64,000 nt of DNA from Tunturibacter empetritectus (GCF_040358985.1 NZ_CP132932.1:3720001-3784000); one strand, 5' to 3'; positions 8,010 to 17,301 are shown, counted from the first letter of the stretch. The notes: generated from the sequence alone by a model not told the origin. Numbers and translations: made by a program.

Positions 8010-8594
8010 ATGAAAAGATTTCATTTGCGGATTGCTACTTCGGACGATGTAGCTCAGATTCGTAGTCTCATCGTGGCGTCGGTGCGGGGACTTCAAACTA
8101 CGGATTATTCTCCGGCGCAGAGAGAGGGCGCATTGGCTACGGTGTTTACTGTGGATAGCCAGCTGATCGCGGATGGGACTTACTTTGTAGCCTTCGCTGA
8201 AGGCGGTGAGATTGCAGGATGTGGTGGATGGAGCTTTCGCAAGACACTTTATGGCGGGGATCACCAAGTGGAGAAGATCGCGCCGGAGAGATTGGATCCG
8301 CGGCAGAATGCGGCGAAGATTCGGGCGATCTTTGTGCATCCTGACTATGCGCGGATGGGCTTGGGTGGCTTGATTCTTGACGCTGCTGAGGAGGCGGCGG
8401 TGGCAGCAGGCTTCACGGACTTTGAGATGGGTAGTACGTTGACCGGAGTGTCGCTGTATGCGCGAAAGGGATATCGAGAGGTGGAACGGAGGCAGGTTCC
8501 AGTAGGCAGTGGGGAGACGATTGAGGTCGTGCGGATGGTGAAGCGGCGTGGCTTTGAGGTTGGCACGACGCCGTGTAGTCTTCAGGCAGATTGA
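8010..8594 (+). CDS. GNAT family N-acetyltransferase
   Basis: A 194-residue GNAT-fold protein. The acetyl-CoA motif A region is AIFVHPDYARMGLGGLIL (about 106-123), followed by SLYARKGYREV, the usual C-terminal strand-helix of the family. N-terminal residues 5-70 form the standard first half (FHLRIATSDDVAQI). The acceptor substrate cannot be read from sequence. The gene ends 15 bp before the HerA-like ATPase gene and is probably in the same transcript. Confidence 0.88.
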   Translation: MKRFHLRIATSDDVAQIRSLIVASVRGLQTTDYSPAQREGALATVFTVDSQLIADGTYFVAFAEGGEIAGCGGWSFRKTLYGGDHQVEKIAPERLDPRQNAAKIRAIFVHPDYARMGLGGLILDAAEEAAVAAGFTDFEMGSTLTGVSLYARKGYREVERRQVPVGSGETIEVVRMVKRRGFEVGTTPCSLQAD

Positions 8595-8609
8595 GTTGGG
8601 AGTGAATCG

Positions 8610-10124
8610 ATGATTGAGATGCCGATGATTGCGAAGGGCGCGGACGAACTATACCTGCTGCCGGGAATGACGAATCGACATGGCCTGGTGGCGGGAGCCA
8701 CGGGTACAGGCAAGACGGTGACGCTGCAGGTGATGGCGGAGGCGTTGAGTTCGATTGGAGTGCCGGTATTTGCGGCAGATGTGAAGGGAGATCTGTCGGG
8801 AATCTCGCAGGCGGGAAAGAGTTCGCCGAAGTTCGATGCGCGAGTTGCGGCGATAGGCCTGGGTAAGTGGAGTTTTGCGGGATGTCCCGTGGTGTTCTGG
8901 GATGTCTTCGGCAAACAGGGGCATCCGGTGAGAGCTACTGTCAGTGAGATGGGACCGCTGCTGCTGAGCAGGATTCTGAATCTTAATGACACGCAGGCTA
9001 GTGTGTTGACTCTCGTATTCAAGATTGCTGACGACAGCGGGCTGCTATTGCTGGATATGAAGGACCTGCAGGCGATGTTGCTGCATGTGGGCGAGGATAC
9101 GAAGAGCTACCAGACGCAGTATGGAAATATCTCGACTGCGAGTATAGGCGGCATTCAGCGTGGATTGGTGGTGCTGCAGCAGCAGGGAGGAGACTTTTTC
9201 TTTGGCGAACCCGCGTTGAACATTGATGATCTGCTGCAGGTCGATTCTAGTGGCAAAGGGGTCGTGAATATTCTGGCGGCGGATCAGTTGCTGCGGTCGC
9301 CACAACTTTATGCGACGTTTCTGCTTTGGCTGATGAGTGAGCTGTTTGAGAAGCTGCCGGAGGTTGGAGATCAGGAGAAGCCGAAGCTGGTGTTCTTCTT
9401 CGATGAGGCTCATCTTCTGTTCAACGACCTTCCTTCGGTTTTGCAGAATCGCATTGAGCAGGTGGTGCGATTGATTCGGTCGAAGGGGGTTGGGGTGTTC
9501 TTTGTGACACAGAATCCTATCGATGTACCGGATACGGTTCTTAGTCAGCTGGGGAATCGTGTACAGCATGCGTTGCGTGCGTTTTCGCCACGAGATCAGA
9601 AGGCGGTGAAGGCGGCGGCGCAGACGTTTCGGGCGAATCCGAAGTTGAATGTGGAGGCCGTGATTACGGAGATGGGTGTAGGAGAGGCGCTGGTCTCGTT
9701 TCTGGACGAGAAGGGAATTCCCGGGATTGTGGAGCGCGCGATGATTATGCCTCCACATAGTCAGATCGGTCCGATTACTCCGGAACAGAGAGCGGCAATT
9801 ATTAAGAATTCGGTGGTGGCGGGGGTGTATGAGACGGTGGTGGATCGGGAGTCGGCGTATGAGCGGCTGAAGGGGAAGGCTGTGGCTTCGGGTGGGGCGG
9901 CGGGTTCAGCAGGGTCTCCGGCGGGTTCGGGCTCGGGGTGGTTGGGGAGCCTGGAGGCGGCTGGGACTGCGTTGGGCGGGGTGCTGGGGCAGGGGAGTTC
10001 GCAGCGGGGGGATACGGTGCTGCAGGCTGCGGTGAAGAGCGCGGCGCGGACGATGGGGAGTACGGTAGGACGGCAGTTGATCCGTGGGGTGCTGGGATCG
10101 CTGCTGGGTGGGTCGAAGAGGTAG
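8610..10124 (+). CDS. HerA-like (DUF853) P-loop ATPase
   Basis: A 504-residue protein with a FtsK/HerA-type ATPase core: Walker A GATGTGKT at 29-36, Walker [11 protein letters not shown] near 260, and the motif region [12 protein letters not shown]. The C-terminus has a Gly/Ser-rich linker (about 430-465) and a conserved helical tail ([20 protein letters not shown]), typical of DUF853 proteins. No NurA nuclease partner, nor any other DNA-repair gene, is adjacent. Its role in the cell is unproven. It converges with the Fur-family gene with only 6 bp between the stops. Confidence 0.9.
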   Translation: MIEMPMIAKGADELYLLPGMTNRHGLVAGATGTGKTVTLQVMAEALSSIGVPVFAADVKGDLSGISQAGKSSPKFDARVAAIGLGKWSFAGCPVVFWDVFGKQGHPVRATVSEMGPLLLSRILNLNDTQASVLTLVFKIADDSGLLLLDMKDLQAMLLHVGEDTKSYQTQYGNISTASIGGIQRGLVVLQQQGGDFFFGEPALNIDDLLQVDSSGKGVVNILAADQLLRSPQLYATFLLWLMSELFEKLPEVGDQEKPKLVFFFDEAHLLFNDLPSVLQNRIEQVVRLIRSKGVGVFFVTQNPIDVPDTVLSQLGNRVQHALRAFSPRDQKAVKAAAQTFRANPKLNVEAVITEMGVGEALVSFLDEKGIPGIVERAMIMPPHSQIGPITPEQRAAIIKNSVVAGVYETVVDRESAYERLKGKAVASGGAAGSAGSPAGSGSGWLGSLEAAGTALGGVLGQGSSQRGDTVLQAAVKSAARTMGSTVGRQLIRGVLGSLLGGSKR

Positions 10125-10130
10125 AGGGCG

Positions 10131-10523
10131 CTATTTGGCGCAGGAGGAGCAGGTACCGTAGACGAAGAACTCGTGGCTGGCGTACTTGAAGCCGCGAGGG
10201 AGCTTCGGCCGGGACTGCATCTCGCAGCCCTCAAGTTCGTGGACGGTGCCGCAGGTGTTGCACTGGAAGTGGTGGTGGTGGGCCTTGCCGGCGACCTCGT
10301 AGCGGGTGGAGTGGCCGGGGACGTCAACGGGTGTGAGCCACCTGTCGTCGACCAGGCTGCCGATGTTGCGGTAGACGGTGGCGATGCTGAGGGCATCGAC
10401 CTCTTTCTGGGCGAGTGCGAGGGCTTCGTCTGGGGACAGCGGACGGTTGGCTTCCACGAAGGCAGCGCGAATGGCATCTTTCTGGCGGGTGTTGCGGGTT
10501 TGGATGGTCGATGGCATGAGCAC
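10131..10523 (-). CDS. Fur-family metal- or peroxide-responsive repressor
   Basis: A 130-residue Fur-family protein. The winged helix (about 10-75) contains LSIATVYRNIGSLVDD, the family recognition helix. The dimerisation domain has HHHH (82-85) and two CxxC pairs (C88/C91 and C125/C128) forming the structural zinc site. Whether it senses Fe, Zn, Mn or peroxide cannot be decided from sequence; the short length and DVPGHSTRYE fit the PerR/Zur-like side. A second ATG at 10517 is an alternative start. Confidence 0.9.
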   Translation of the reverse strand: MLMPSTIQTRNTRQKDAIRAAFVEANRPLSPDEALALAQKEVDALSIATVYRNIGSLVDDRWLTPVDVPGHSTRYEVAGKAHHHHFQCNTCGTVHELEGCEMQSRPKLPRGFKYASHEFFVYGTCSSCAK

Positions 10524-10659
10524 GCTTGGCTAGCGTCTTAATCCTAGCCTGTTGCGAAGATAGTCTCAACTAGGGTTTCAACTGGGGGATGAGGCAGGGA
10601 GGACTGAGCGGGCCCACTCGGGCGTGCGGAATGGGCCTGTCCAGTTAGATAACTTTGGG

Positions 10660-10803
10660 CTAGATAACCTTTAGCAACAGCAGGATGAGGACGATGAGGA
10701 GGATGAGACTGATTCCACCGCCTCCGTAGTAGCCGAGGCCAGGTCCCATGCGAAAGCCTCCAAAGCCGAACACCAGGATCAGAATAATCAGAACGATAAG
10801 CAT
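10660..10803 (-). CDS. DUF3309-like 47-residue membrane peptide
   Basis: A short gene: ATG at 10801-10803, stop TAG at 10660-10662. The product is two hydrophobic helices (LIVLIILILVFGFGG and SLILLIVLILLLL) around a Gly-rich turn (GPGLGYYGGGG). This layout matches the DUF3309 family of tiny membrane proteins. The upstream GGAGAAAAAC can serve as a Shine-Dalgarno sequence. Upstream also lies TTGTTA-N9-TAACAA (10859-10879). The function of the family is unknown. Confidence 0.75.
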   Translation of the reverse strand: MLIVLIILILVFGFGGFRMGPGLGYYGGGGISLILLIVLILLLLKVI

Positions 10804-11197
10804 CTTTAGTTTTTCTCCGTTCGGCGAAGATTCGCCAGATGGAGATGTGATGCAGATTTTGTTACGAACGTGATAACAAATCTCTTTTGTGCTCCGGCGC
10901 AGGCACCCCTCCCCCTCCCCCTCGGGGTATTTTGGGAGGAAGTTATTTCTTTACATTGACTTAGGGGTGGAGTGTGTCTGTAAAATCTTGAAAACAAGAG
11001 GGTTGCGCGCAAAATACTTGTTTTGAATTACTTACGGCGAAATGGAGTCTCGAAACTCGCTTGGTGAGAGTCGATATCGCACTCTTACAGGATAACTGTT
11101 TGAGGGGAGTGAATACGCCACGCGAAAAGTCGCGTCTGGAGCGGGTTTTCGCGCATATGGGGCTTGACATGCGATTTTTCGGCTGTTTTCGATGGGT
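10804..11197. other. 394-bp intergenic region
   Basis: There is no convincing gene. It holds a perfect hairpin GGCGAAGATTCGCC (about 10823-10836) in the likely leader of the DUF3309 gene, the inverted repeat TTGTTA-N9-TAACAA at 10859-10879, and a C-rich tract near 10905-10925. The right half is AT-richer. A TTGACT...TAAAAT pair near 10958-10990 has a 19-bp spacer, too long to call a promoter. Confidence 0.5.
10859..10879. promoter_or_regulatory. Operator-like inverted repeat upstream of the DUF3309 gene
   Basis: TTGTTA, nine bases, TAACAA: perfect 6-bp arms about 56 bp before the DUF3309 start codon. The spacing suits a repressor or activator dimer; the binding protein is unknown. Confidence 0.35.
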
Positions 11198-11479
11198 CTA
11201 ATTTTGTCTTGAATGGTCCTGGGTGGTCTGTCCTTTCGTTTGAAAGCGATTGGGTACAGAGGTCATCCTTGGGGTGGGCGAGGGGGTGCGGCAGATGGGG
11301 CAGGCCATCAGATGGTCGGCGGCGTGCCGGTTTGCTGCCTGGACGGCTTCCGCGGTGTCCATTTCGCGGGCGATCTCTTCGATTGCTTTAGATTTTGCGG
11401 GGAGTTCGCACTGGCGGCGCATGGCTTCGGCAAGGTTTTGGAGGAGCAGTGTCCCCTCGGGGCAGTAATGAGTCGACAT
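11198..11479 (-). CDS. Small protein of unknown function with CPIC motif
   Basis: A 93-residue protein (MSTHYCPEGTLL...). It has an alpha-helical middle rich in Ala, Glu and Lys (about 8-55), then HLMACPICRTPSP and a basic, polar tail. The Cys pair CPIC, with Cys6 and nearby His residues, might bind a metal. The start is well supported by GGAGG seven bases before the ATG at 11479. It is not recognised as a named family, and it lies alone between a cupin gene and an empty region. Confidence 0.65.
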   Translation of the reverse strand: MSTHYCPEGTLLLQNLAEAMRRQCELPAKSKAIEEIAREMDTAEAVQAANRHAADHLMACPICRTPSPTPRMTSVPNRFQTKGQTTQDHSRQN

Positions 11480-11638
11480 CTCGTGCCTCCTTCTTTGGAA
11501 AGAGACGTTCGCAAGGGGTACGAGATGAGAGGCGGTTTGGATGGCCTGAAAGTTGTAGAGACGCTACATAAAGTTTGATGTAGGGCTGGTTGACCGTGGT
11601 CAGGCCATCTTGTCAGGTTTTGCCCTTCTCGTTTCGGG

Positions 11639-12010
11639 TTATTTTTCCTTCTCGAGTTCGACGACCATGACCTCCATTGGCTTGTCTCCGGCGTTGATGT
11701 CGGAGTGGAGGGTGTTGGGAGCCATGGCAGGGAGCCAGTAGGCTTTGCCTGTCTCCCACACGTGGGTTTCGGATGCGCCGGAGGGCTCGACGATGTTCAT
11801 GGTACCGCCGGTGAGTGCGATGATGACGCGGGGATGATGGTGGTGGTGCATGGCGAGTGGCTGGTGCGGCGTGACGATCGTCTTCCAGATTTTGACGTCT
11901 TCATTTTCAAACTGAGGGAATCTTTGGGTCTTCTGTTCGACTTGCGAGATGAGAACGGTGGTGCTGAGGGCGGCCGCTAAGAAGGCGGCCACGGGGGTGG
12001 CGTGCTTCAT
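11639..12010 (-). CDS. Exported cupin-domain protein
   Basis: A 123-residue protein with an N-terminal hydrophobic segment (about 5-24) and a single small cupin domain. The first cupin motif is QPLAMHHHHHPRVIIAL with a His cluster, the second is AYWLPAMAPNTLH. Such proteins bind a divalent metal; no substrate can be assigned. The ATG at 12010 follows AAGGAGACACCC, a strong ribosome binding site. Confidence 0.8.
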   Translation of the reverse strand: MKHATPVAAFLAAALSTTVLISQVEQKTQRFPQFENEDVKIWKTIVTPHQPLAMHHHHHPRVIIALTGGTMNIVEPSGASETHVWETGKAYWLPAMAPNTLHSDINAGDKPMEVMVVELEKEK

Positions 12011-12202
12011 GGGTGTCTCCTTGTGGCGAGGAGTTTAGCACGCGGTTAGAGGTTTGGGATCTTCCGTTCGCGTGTGGCGTCAGTGCCCAAATCTCAGAAG
12101 CGAGGTATGGGCATTGGGCATAACATTGTCGCGTGTGAACGGTCTCACGGTCAGGAATGACGGCCCAGGCAGGTGAAGCGACTTATTCAAGGAGGCTGTG
12201 CG

Positions 12203-12913
12203 ATGGCGAATCGAATGATTGGAACGATAGTGTCTGGCGTGGTGTGTGGTGTGGCTCTACTCGGTGCGGCTGGTGTCGGCTGGGGGCAGGGAGCGAAGGC
12301 GCTGTATCCGGCGATGGCTCCGATTGAGCAGTACCGCGTGGCTAGTGTGGCGGAGGAGGTTGCGCTGGCGCGCAGTGCGGCGAATGTGGCAGTGAGCGGT
12401 GATGCGGAGGTGATGGTGCTCGGCAGCCACGGCTACGAGACGGCGGCGAAAGGGAAGAACGGATTCGTCTGCCTGGTGGAGCGCTCGTGGGCTACCACCT
12501 TTGACGATCCACAGTTCTGGAACCCGAAGCTGCGTGCGCCGCACTGCTTCAATGCGGCGGCTGCGCGGTCGGTGATGCCAGCGTATCTGAAGCGGACGGA
12601 GTTGGTGCTGTCCGGGATGCCGAAGGATCAGGTGGAGGCACGCATGAAGGAGGCGGTGGCGACGAAGGTCATTGGCGCGCCGGAGCAGGGGGCGATGTGC
12701 TACATGATGTCGAAGCAGGGCAATCTGAACGATCATGACGGCCATTGGCGTCCGCATCTGATGTTCTTCCTGCCGACTACGGATGCTGCGAGCTGGGGTG
12801 CGAACCTCGACGGGTCACAGGTCTTCGCTGCGCAGGGGAACCCTGAGCCGGTGACGATTTTTATGGTTCCGGTGACGGCGTGGTCGGATGGGACGGTGGG
12901 GGAGATGAAGTGA
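12203..12913 (+). CDS. Secreted protein of unknown function
   Basis: A 236-residue protein. The start at 12203 is chosen because AAGGAGG lies 8 bases before the ATG; a longer reading adds ten residues that contain the ribosome binding site. The signal peptide is about residues 1-29 (VSGVVCGVALLGAAGVGWGQ). The mature part has FVCLVERSW, HCFNAAAARSVMP, CYMMSKQ and DHDGHWRPHLMFFLP. The three Cys and the DHDGHWRPH segment look conserved-type, but I do not recognise a named domain. Probably periplasmic. Confidence 0.75.
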   Translation: MANRMIGTIVSGVVCGVALLGAAGVGWGQGAKALYPAMAPIEQYRVASVAEEVALARSAANVAVSGDAEVMVLGSHGYETAAKGKNGFVCLVERSWATTFDDPQFWNPKLRAPHCFNAAAARSVMPAYLKRTELVLSGMPKDQVEARMKEAVATKVIGAPEQGAMCYMMSKQGNLNDHDGHWRPHLMFFLPTTDAASWGANLDGSQVFAAQGNPEPVTIFMVPVTAWSDGTVGEMK

Positions 12914-13075
12914 TGCCTCTATTTGCGGCCTAGTGGATTTACGTTCCTACCCTTCGCAGAAGATCCTTATTTTTCGCATGAATTTGTGCCGGGCGGGTTG
13001 GGAGTAGTGCGGTTCGCGCCGCGCGCGAATGCCTACTCATGCGATGAGACTGCGTGAATAGGGCCCGCAATTCAT

Positions 13076-14409
13076 CTAAGTTGACGCTTCAAATCCTGGC
13101 AAAGTTGGTTCATCTGGATTGTCGAGATCCAGCGCCTCTAGAAGTTCTGCTTTGTCTTGGTATTCAAGCCACACAATAAATCCACGATCAACAATATTGA
13201 GTCGAAGACCCGTCTGATCATAATCAAGCACAATTGGCTTAATATTTTTCTCGACCTGAAGGGAGGAACAGTACTGTAGTGCTTGTGTCAAATTACCGGG
13301 ATTCAAAGCCTTGCCTGAGGGGTGGTGTTCTTGAAGGTGTTTCCGTAATTCTGCATACGTGAAGCCTGCCTGAAGTTTTTCAGACTTTGCCGTCAAGACC
13401 GGATGTAGAAGCCATCGATACATCCTAAGCTGAGTGTCCTGAAAGCCACCTGCAAAAAGGTTCATGAAGGTGGTATACCGACCACTTTGTTGATCGACGA
13501 TATTTTTTATCAGTGCTTCAACATTAATTTCTTTGCCAACGACTCTTTGGCTTTCTGCTGTACTTGTCACGTTTGCTTCCAAGCAAGCTAGGCGGCAACC
13601 CTCTTGAACAACGTAGACACTGAACTTAGAAAACTTAATGAGACTCGTTGCAAACGCTGGATCAAAAGTAACGTTGAGCATTTTTGCGCCCAGCTAATCA
13701 CTGAGCCAAGTTCTTCTTCGGTCCAGGTATCAGCATCAACAGATACGACCCTTCCCGTGAGGTCTCCGTTGTAGACAATCAGACGATCATTATCGAGCCA
13801 GACGCCAATGATAATAAAGCAGACTTTTGAGGCCTCATGAAAGGCTTTTAGTGCAACAGAAAAGTCTATTTGTGTCGAAACAGGTAAGTAGTGAAAATCA
13901 TCAAGAACGATGAATTTTTGAAAGTTGGCAGCCTTCAGTGCGGCAATGATGTCATTAACATCACCAGGATCGAGTTCCAAATCGTGGACTTCCACTTCGC
14001 TCGTCTCAGTCGATCCTTTCTCTCCCCCCAATTCCGCGCTGATTCCCATGAAACCAGCTTTTAGGCCAGCGTTTATTTTGTTTGTTCCTTCTATGGTTTT
14101 CTTCTCGGACTGAACAACTTGAAATCCTGCGCGTTTTAGTATGTTGGAGTGGAGTTCTTGGATATTCCACTTGTTGGAACATTGAACAAGAATGTAATCG
14201 TCGTCCTTTAGGCAATGTTTTCTAAGACACGTTTTGCCTTGCTTCGAACTTCCGAAAATGACGACATGTTTGTCGCGAGTCAACGTGCTGACGAACGAAT
14301 CATCGACTTTTTTCCGCGTTACATAGTTGAGGGGGACATCTCGAGTAACACCATAGACTTCGTCCGTGGTAAAGCTCTTCGTTTGAACCGAGTTGTGATC
14401 ACCGAACAT
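13076..14409 (-). pseudogene. AT-rich P-loop ATPase gene split by a -1 frameshift
   Basis: The first frame (14409 down to 13681) encodes 243 residues with Walker A GSSKQGKT (53-60) and Walker B IVLDDFHYL (167-175), typical of AAA/STAND-like ATPases. After the Lys codon AAA at 13681-13683 the frame drifts into low-quality sequence and stops at 13588. The -1 frame, starting ATG at 13681, continues as a normal protein for 201 residues (MLNVTFDPAFATSLIKFSKF...) to 13076. A run of five A's marks the junction; a sixth would join both into about 444 residues. No ribosome binding site precedes 13681. The region is clearly AT-richer than its neighbours, so it was likely acquired. A defence or sensor role is possible but unproven. 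Confidence 0.75.
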
Positions 14410-14418
14410 AAATTGATA

Positions 14419-15810
14419 TTACCTGCCGAATTTTTGTTTGCCTTGCATTTGGCTCATCATGCGTTGTTGGGCTTTGATGCCGCCGCCACCGCCGAGTGAC
14501 TTGAACATCTTGCGCATCTGGGCGTACTGGCGGAGGAGGTTGTTTACGTCTTGTACGGATGTGCCTGAGCCCTTGGCGATGCGCTTGCGGCGGTTGCCGT
14601 TGATGATCTCGTGGTCGAGGCGCTCTTTGTTGGTCATCGAATTAATGATGGATTCGACGCGGGTGAACTGGCCTTCGTCTACGTTTTCGACGGCCTGCTG
14701 CATGCCCGCGAAGGGGCCGACGGAGGGGAGCATCTTGAGGATGGACTTCATGGAGCCCATCTTTTTGATCTGACGGAGCTGGTCGCGGAAGTCGTCGAGG
14801 GTGAAGCCGTCGCCGGAGAGGGCTTTTTTGGCGAACTGCTCGGCTTTGCCGCGGTCGAGGGTGGATTCGGCGCGCTCGAGGAGGGTGGCGATGTCGCCGT
14901 GGCCCATGATGCGGGAGACGATGCGGTCGGGGTGGAAGGGCTCGAAGGCGTCGGGCTTTTCGCCTGTTCCCAGAAATTTTATCGGCGCTCCCGTCACGTG
15001 GCGGATGGAGAGGGCAGCGCCTCCTCGTGCGTCGCCGTCCATCTTAGTGAGGATGGCGCCGGTGATGGTGAGGAGATCGTTGAAGGCCTTGGCGGAGTTG
15101 ACGGCGTCCTGGCCGGTCATGGCGTCGGCGACGAAGAGGATCTCGGAGGGCGAGAGGAGCTTTTTGAGCTGCGCCATCTCGTCCATCAGCGACGCGTCGA
15201 TCTGGTTGCGGCCGGCGGTGTCGACGATGAGCATGTCGCAGCCGAAGTTGGCGGCGTCGCGTTTGGCCTCTTTGGCGAGGCGGAGGACGTCGGGGGTTCC
15301 CAGTGGTCCGTTGTCAGTTGTCAGGCTGCCTTCGTAGAGTTGCGCGCTGATGGAGCGGGCTACGATGGCCAGCTGTTCGCGGGCGGCGGGACGGTAGACG
15401 TCGACTGAGACGAGCATGGGGCGGTGGCCGGCTTTTTTAAGCCACTGGGCTAGCTTGCCGCTGGTGGTAGTTTTGCCGGAGCCTTGCAGGCCAGCCATGA
15501 GGATGACGCTCGGCGGCTGGGAGGCTTTCTGGAAGCGGGCGGTGTCGCGGCCGAGGAGATTGACTAGCTCGTCGTGAACGATTTTGACGATTTGTTCTGA
15601 CGGGCTTAGGGCGGTGGCGACTTTTTCGCCGATGGCACGGGTGCGAATGTGCTCGACGAGCTCGTTGACGACGGTGAGGTTGACGTCGGACTCGAGGAGG
15701 GCGAGGCGGATCTCGCGGATGGCGTCGGAGATGTTCTCGTCGGAGATGGTGCCCTGGCCGCGGAGGGTCTTGAAGGAACGCTGGAGTTTGTCGCTTAGGT
15801 TTTCAAACAT
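14419..15810 (-). CDS. ffh: Signal recognition particle GTPase
   Basis: A 463-residue SRP54 homologue with an N domain (1-95), a G domain with GLQGSGKTT (107-115), DTAGR (197-201) and TKMDGDARGG, and a Met-rich M domain (about 300-455, ending RMMSQMQGKQKFG) that binds 4.5S RNA and signal sequences. It guides nascent inner-membrane proteins to FtsY and the Sec translocon. A stretch near 161-170 (GSLTTDNGPL) is longer than usual and is coded by a TGTC-repeat-like sequence. The C-terminus is followed after 9 bp by the AT-rich ATPase gene. Confidence 0.95.
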   Translation of the reverse strand: MFENLSDKLQRSFKTLRGQGTISDENISDAIREIRLALLESDVNLTVVNELVEHIRTRAIGEKVATALSPSEQIVKIVHDELVNLLGRDTARFQKASQPPSVILMAGLQGSGKTTTSGKLAQWLKKAGHRPMLVSVDVYRPAAREQLAIVARSISAQLYEGSLTTDNGPLGTPDVLRLAKEAKRDAANFGCDMLIVDTAGRNQIDASLMDEMAQLKKLLSPSEILFVADAMTGQDAVNSAKAFNDLLTITGAILTKMDGDARGGAALSIRHVTGAPIKFLGTGEKPDAFEPFHPDRIVSRIMGHGDIATLLERAESTLDRGKAEQFAKKALSGDGFTLDDFRDQLRQIKKMGSMKSILKMLPSVGPFAGMQQAVENVDEGQFTRVESIINSMTNKERLDHEIINGNRRKRIAKGSGTSVQDVNNLLRQYAQMRKMFKSLGGGGGIKAQQRMMSQMQGKQKFGR

Positions 15811-15844
15811 GACTGCTACAAGTTTACAGGGAATGGCGGCGATG

Positions 15845-15914
15845 GCCTACCGGCCGGGTCCGCTGCGCGCGGTGCGGTCACTTCGTGACTTGTATACCCC
15901 TTCGGCTAGTGCTT
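15845..15914. repeat. Half copy of the long inverted-repeat element
   Basis: This stretch between ffh and the POTRA gene matches the left half of the elements at 17302-17498 and 53441-53687. It shares CCGCTGCGCGCGG, then GCGGTCACTTCGTGACTTGT followed by ATACC. The right half with the mirror arms is absent, so the copy cannot form the long stem. Treated as a decayed or truncated member. Confidence 0.7.
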
Positions 15915-15956
15915 CCGATGGTCGCGATACGGAGTTGCGGCGGAAGATGATTGGGC

Positions 15957-17243
15957 TTAGTTGAGGATGCCGCCTTTGGCGAAGGTGATGGTGAGGTCGA
16001 CGAGGTGGGTGTTGGGGTCGGCGACGGCGTTGTAGGTGGCGGAGTAGCCGGCGAGGGACTGGAGGGCGCTGTTGTTGTGGAGGAACCCGGTGAGGTAGGT
16101 GGTGTCGTAGAAGTCGCCGGGGTTCATGTGCCAGGCGGAGTCGAACTGCTTCTGCTGCTCGGTGGAGAGGCCGAGGGCTTTGACGCTGTGGATGTGGTAC
16201 TGCGGGCCGGGGTCGACGATGATGGTGTAGGAGACGTGGTGGCTGAGGTGGTCGAAGGTGGCGGGGGCCTGGACTTTGGCGTCCTGAAAGCCTTTGGCAA
16301 AGTAGGCGCCGGCGATGATGGAGAGGCTTTGGCGGAGAGCGGCTTCGGAGGCCATGTCGCCGGGCTTCATCTTGGCTTGCTTGTTGAAGTCGGCGGTGCT
16401 GATGACCTCGGAGCCGGGCCAGGTGAGTTGGAAGAGTTGGTAGGGCTGGCCTTCGCTGAGCGTGGCGGTGAAGTCGAGATCGATGACGCTGGGGGTGGCC
16501 TGGGGCGGGGTTTGGGAGAGGTTGAGGACGGCCATGTCGAGATAGCCCGCGTCGTGGTAGGCCGAGGTGAGTGCTTTGGTGATGGTGGTGCGGGTGGTGT
16601 TGGTGTCGAAGGGCTGATTAGTCTGGTCTTTGATGACGGTGTCGAGCCTGGGCTGCATGGCGGGGGAGGCATGCACGACGGTTAGTTTGTGGACGCGGAT
16701 CTCAGGCGACTGGATGGCGAAGGCGATGGCGGTTGGGGTGGCTCCGGGTTGAGAGCTGACGGCAAGGGCCACGACGTTGGCGGTGACTCCTTTTTCGGCG
16801 ACCATCGCTTTGAGGGCGGAGGTGATGTTGTCCTGGAGGTTGCCGGTGGTCGGGACGACTCCGATGTAGAGGGGGACTCGGGCGGTGAGTGCGGAGGTGA
16901 GTTCGGAGGGGGACCACCAGACGAAGTTGGTGAAGGTGGCGGGGAGGAGATTTTCTGGCGGCATCGGCTTGAGATCGTAGACCAGGCCGGTGGCGTTGGA
17001 TTCGAAGCTGATGTCGGAGAAGAGGCCGGTGTCGCTGAGGTGTTGGGCGGCAGCTTGAACGTCTGCCTGTGTGGCGGCTGCGCCTGGTTGCAGGCCGCTG
17101 ACTTTGAGGAGGTCGGCTTGGGAGAAGGCGGGTGCGCCTGTGAAGGTGATGGGCGGCAGGGTGAAGGTCTGGGCGGGGAGTTGGAGGGTGAGGACGGAGA
17201 GGCAGAGAGCGAGGAGAGCGGGCCTGAGGGTGGTAGAGCGCAT
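15957..17243 (-). CDS. Secreted POTRA-domain protein (BamA/TamA-like without barrel)
   Basis: A 428-residue protein with a signal peptide (1-25, ...VLTLQLPAQ) and repeated POTRA-like units. One unit is near 30-95 (ITFTGAPAFSQADLLKVSGL ... HLSDTGLFSDISF); others are near 185-265 and 340-425. Family members with a C-terminal beta-barrel insert outer-membrane proteins; here the chain ends before any barrel. It may be a periplasmic accessory. It is a single gene flanked by repeat elements on both sides. Confidence 0.8.
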   Translation of the reverse strand: MRSTTLRPALLALCLSVLTLQLPAQTFTLPPITFTGAPAFSQADLLKVSGLQPGAAATQADVQAAAQHLSDTGLFSDISFESNATGLVYDLKPMPPENLLPATFTNFVWWSPSELTSALTARVPLYIGVVPTTGNLQDNITSALKAMVAEKGVTANVVALAVSSQPGATPTAIAFAIQSPEIRVHKLTVVHASPAMQPRLDTVIKDQTNQPFDTNTTRTTITKALTSAYHDAGYLDMAVLNLSQTPPQATPSVIDLDFTATLSEGQPYQLFQLTWPGSEVISTADFNKQAKMKPGDMASEAALRQSLSIIAGAYFAKGFQDAKVQAPATFDHLSHHVSYTIIVDPGPQYHIHSVKALGLSTEQQKQFDSAWHMNPGDFYDTTYLTGFLHNNSALQSLAGYSATYNAVADPNTHLVDLTITFAKGGILN

Positions 17244-17301
17244 TTGAATGGAAGATACCCCATGCCGCGATGGGAGAGAAGAGACTTTTTTAGGGACAAG
17301 T

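Noticed and set aside
10953..10992. TTGACT...TAAAAT promoter-like pair
   Set aside because: Spacer of 19 bp and no gene downstream on that strand.
11164..11210. TTGACA near 11164 as a promoter
   Set aside because: No matching -10 at proper distance and no plus-strand gene follows.
13588..13680. C-terminus CSTLLLIQRLQRVS... as the true end of the ATPase
   Set aside because: Low-quality sequence in this frame; the -1 frame gives a normal protein continuing for 200 residues.
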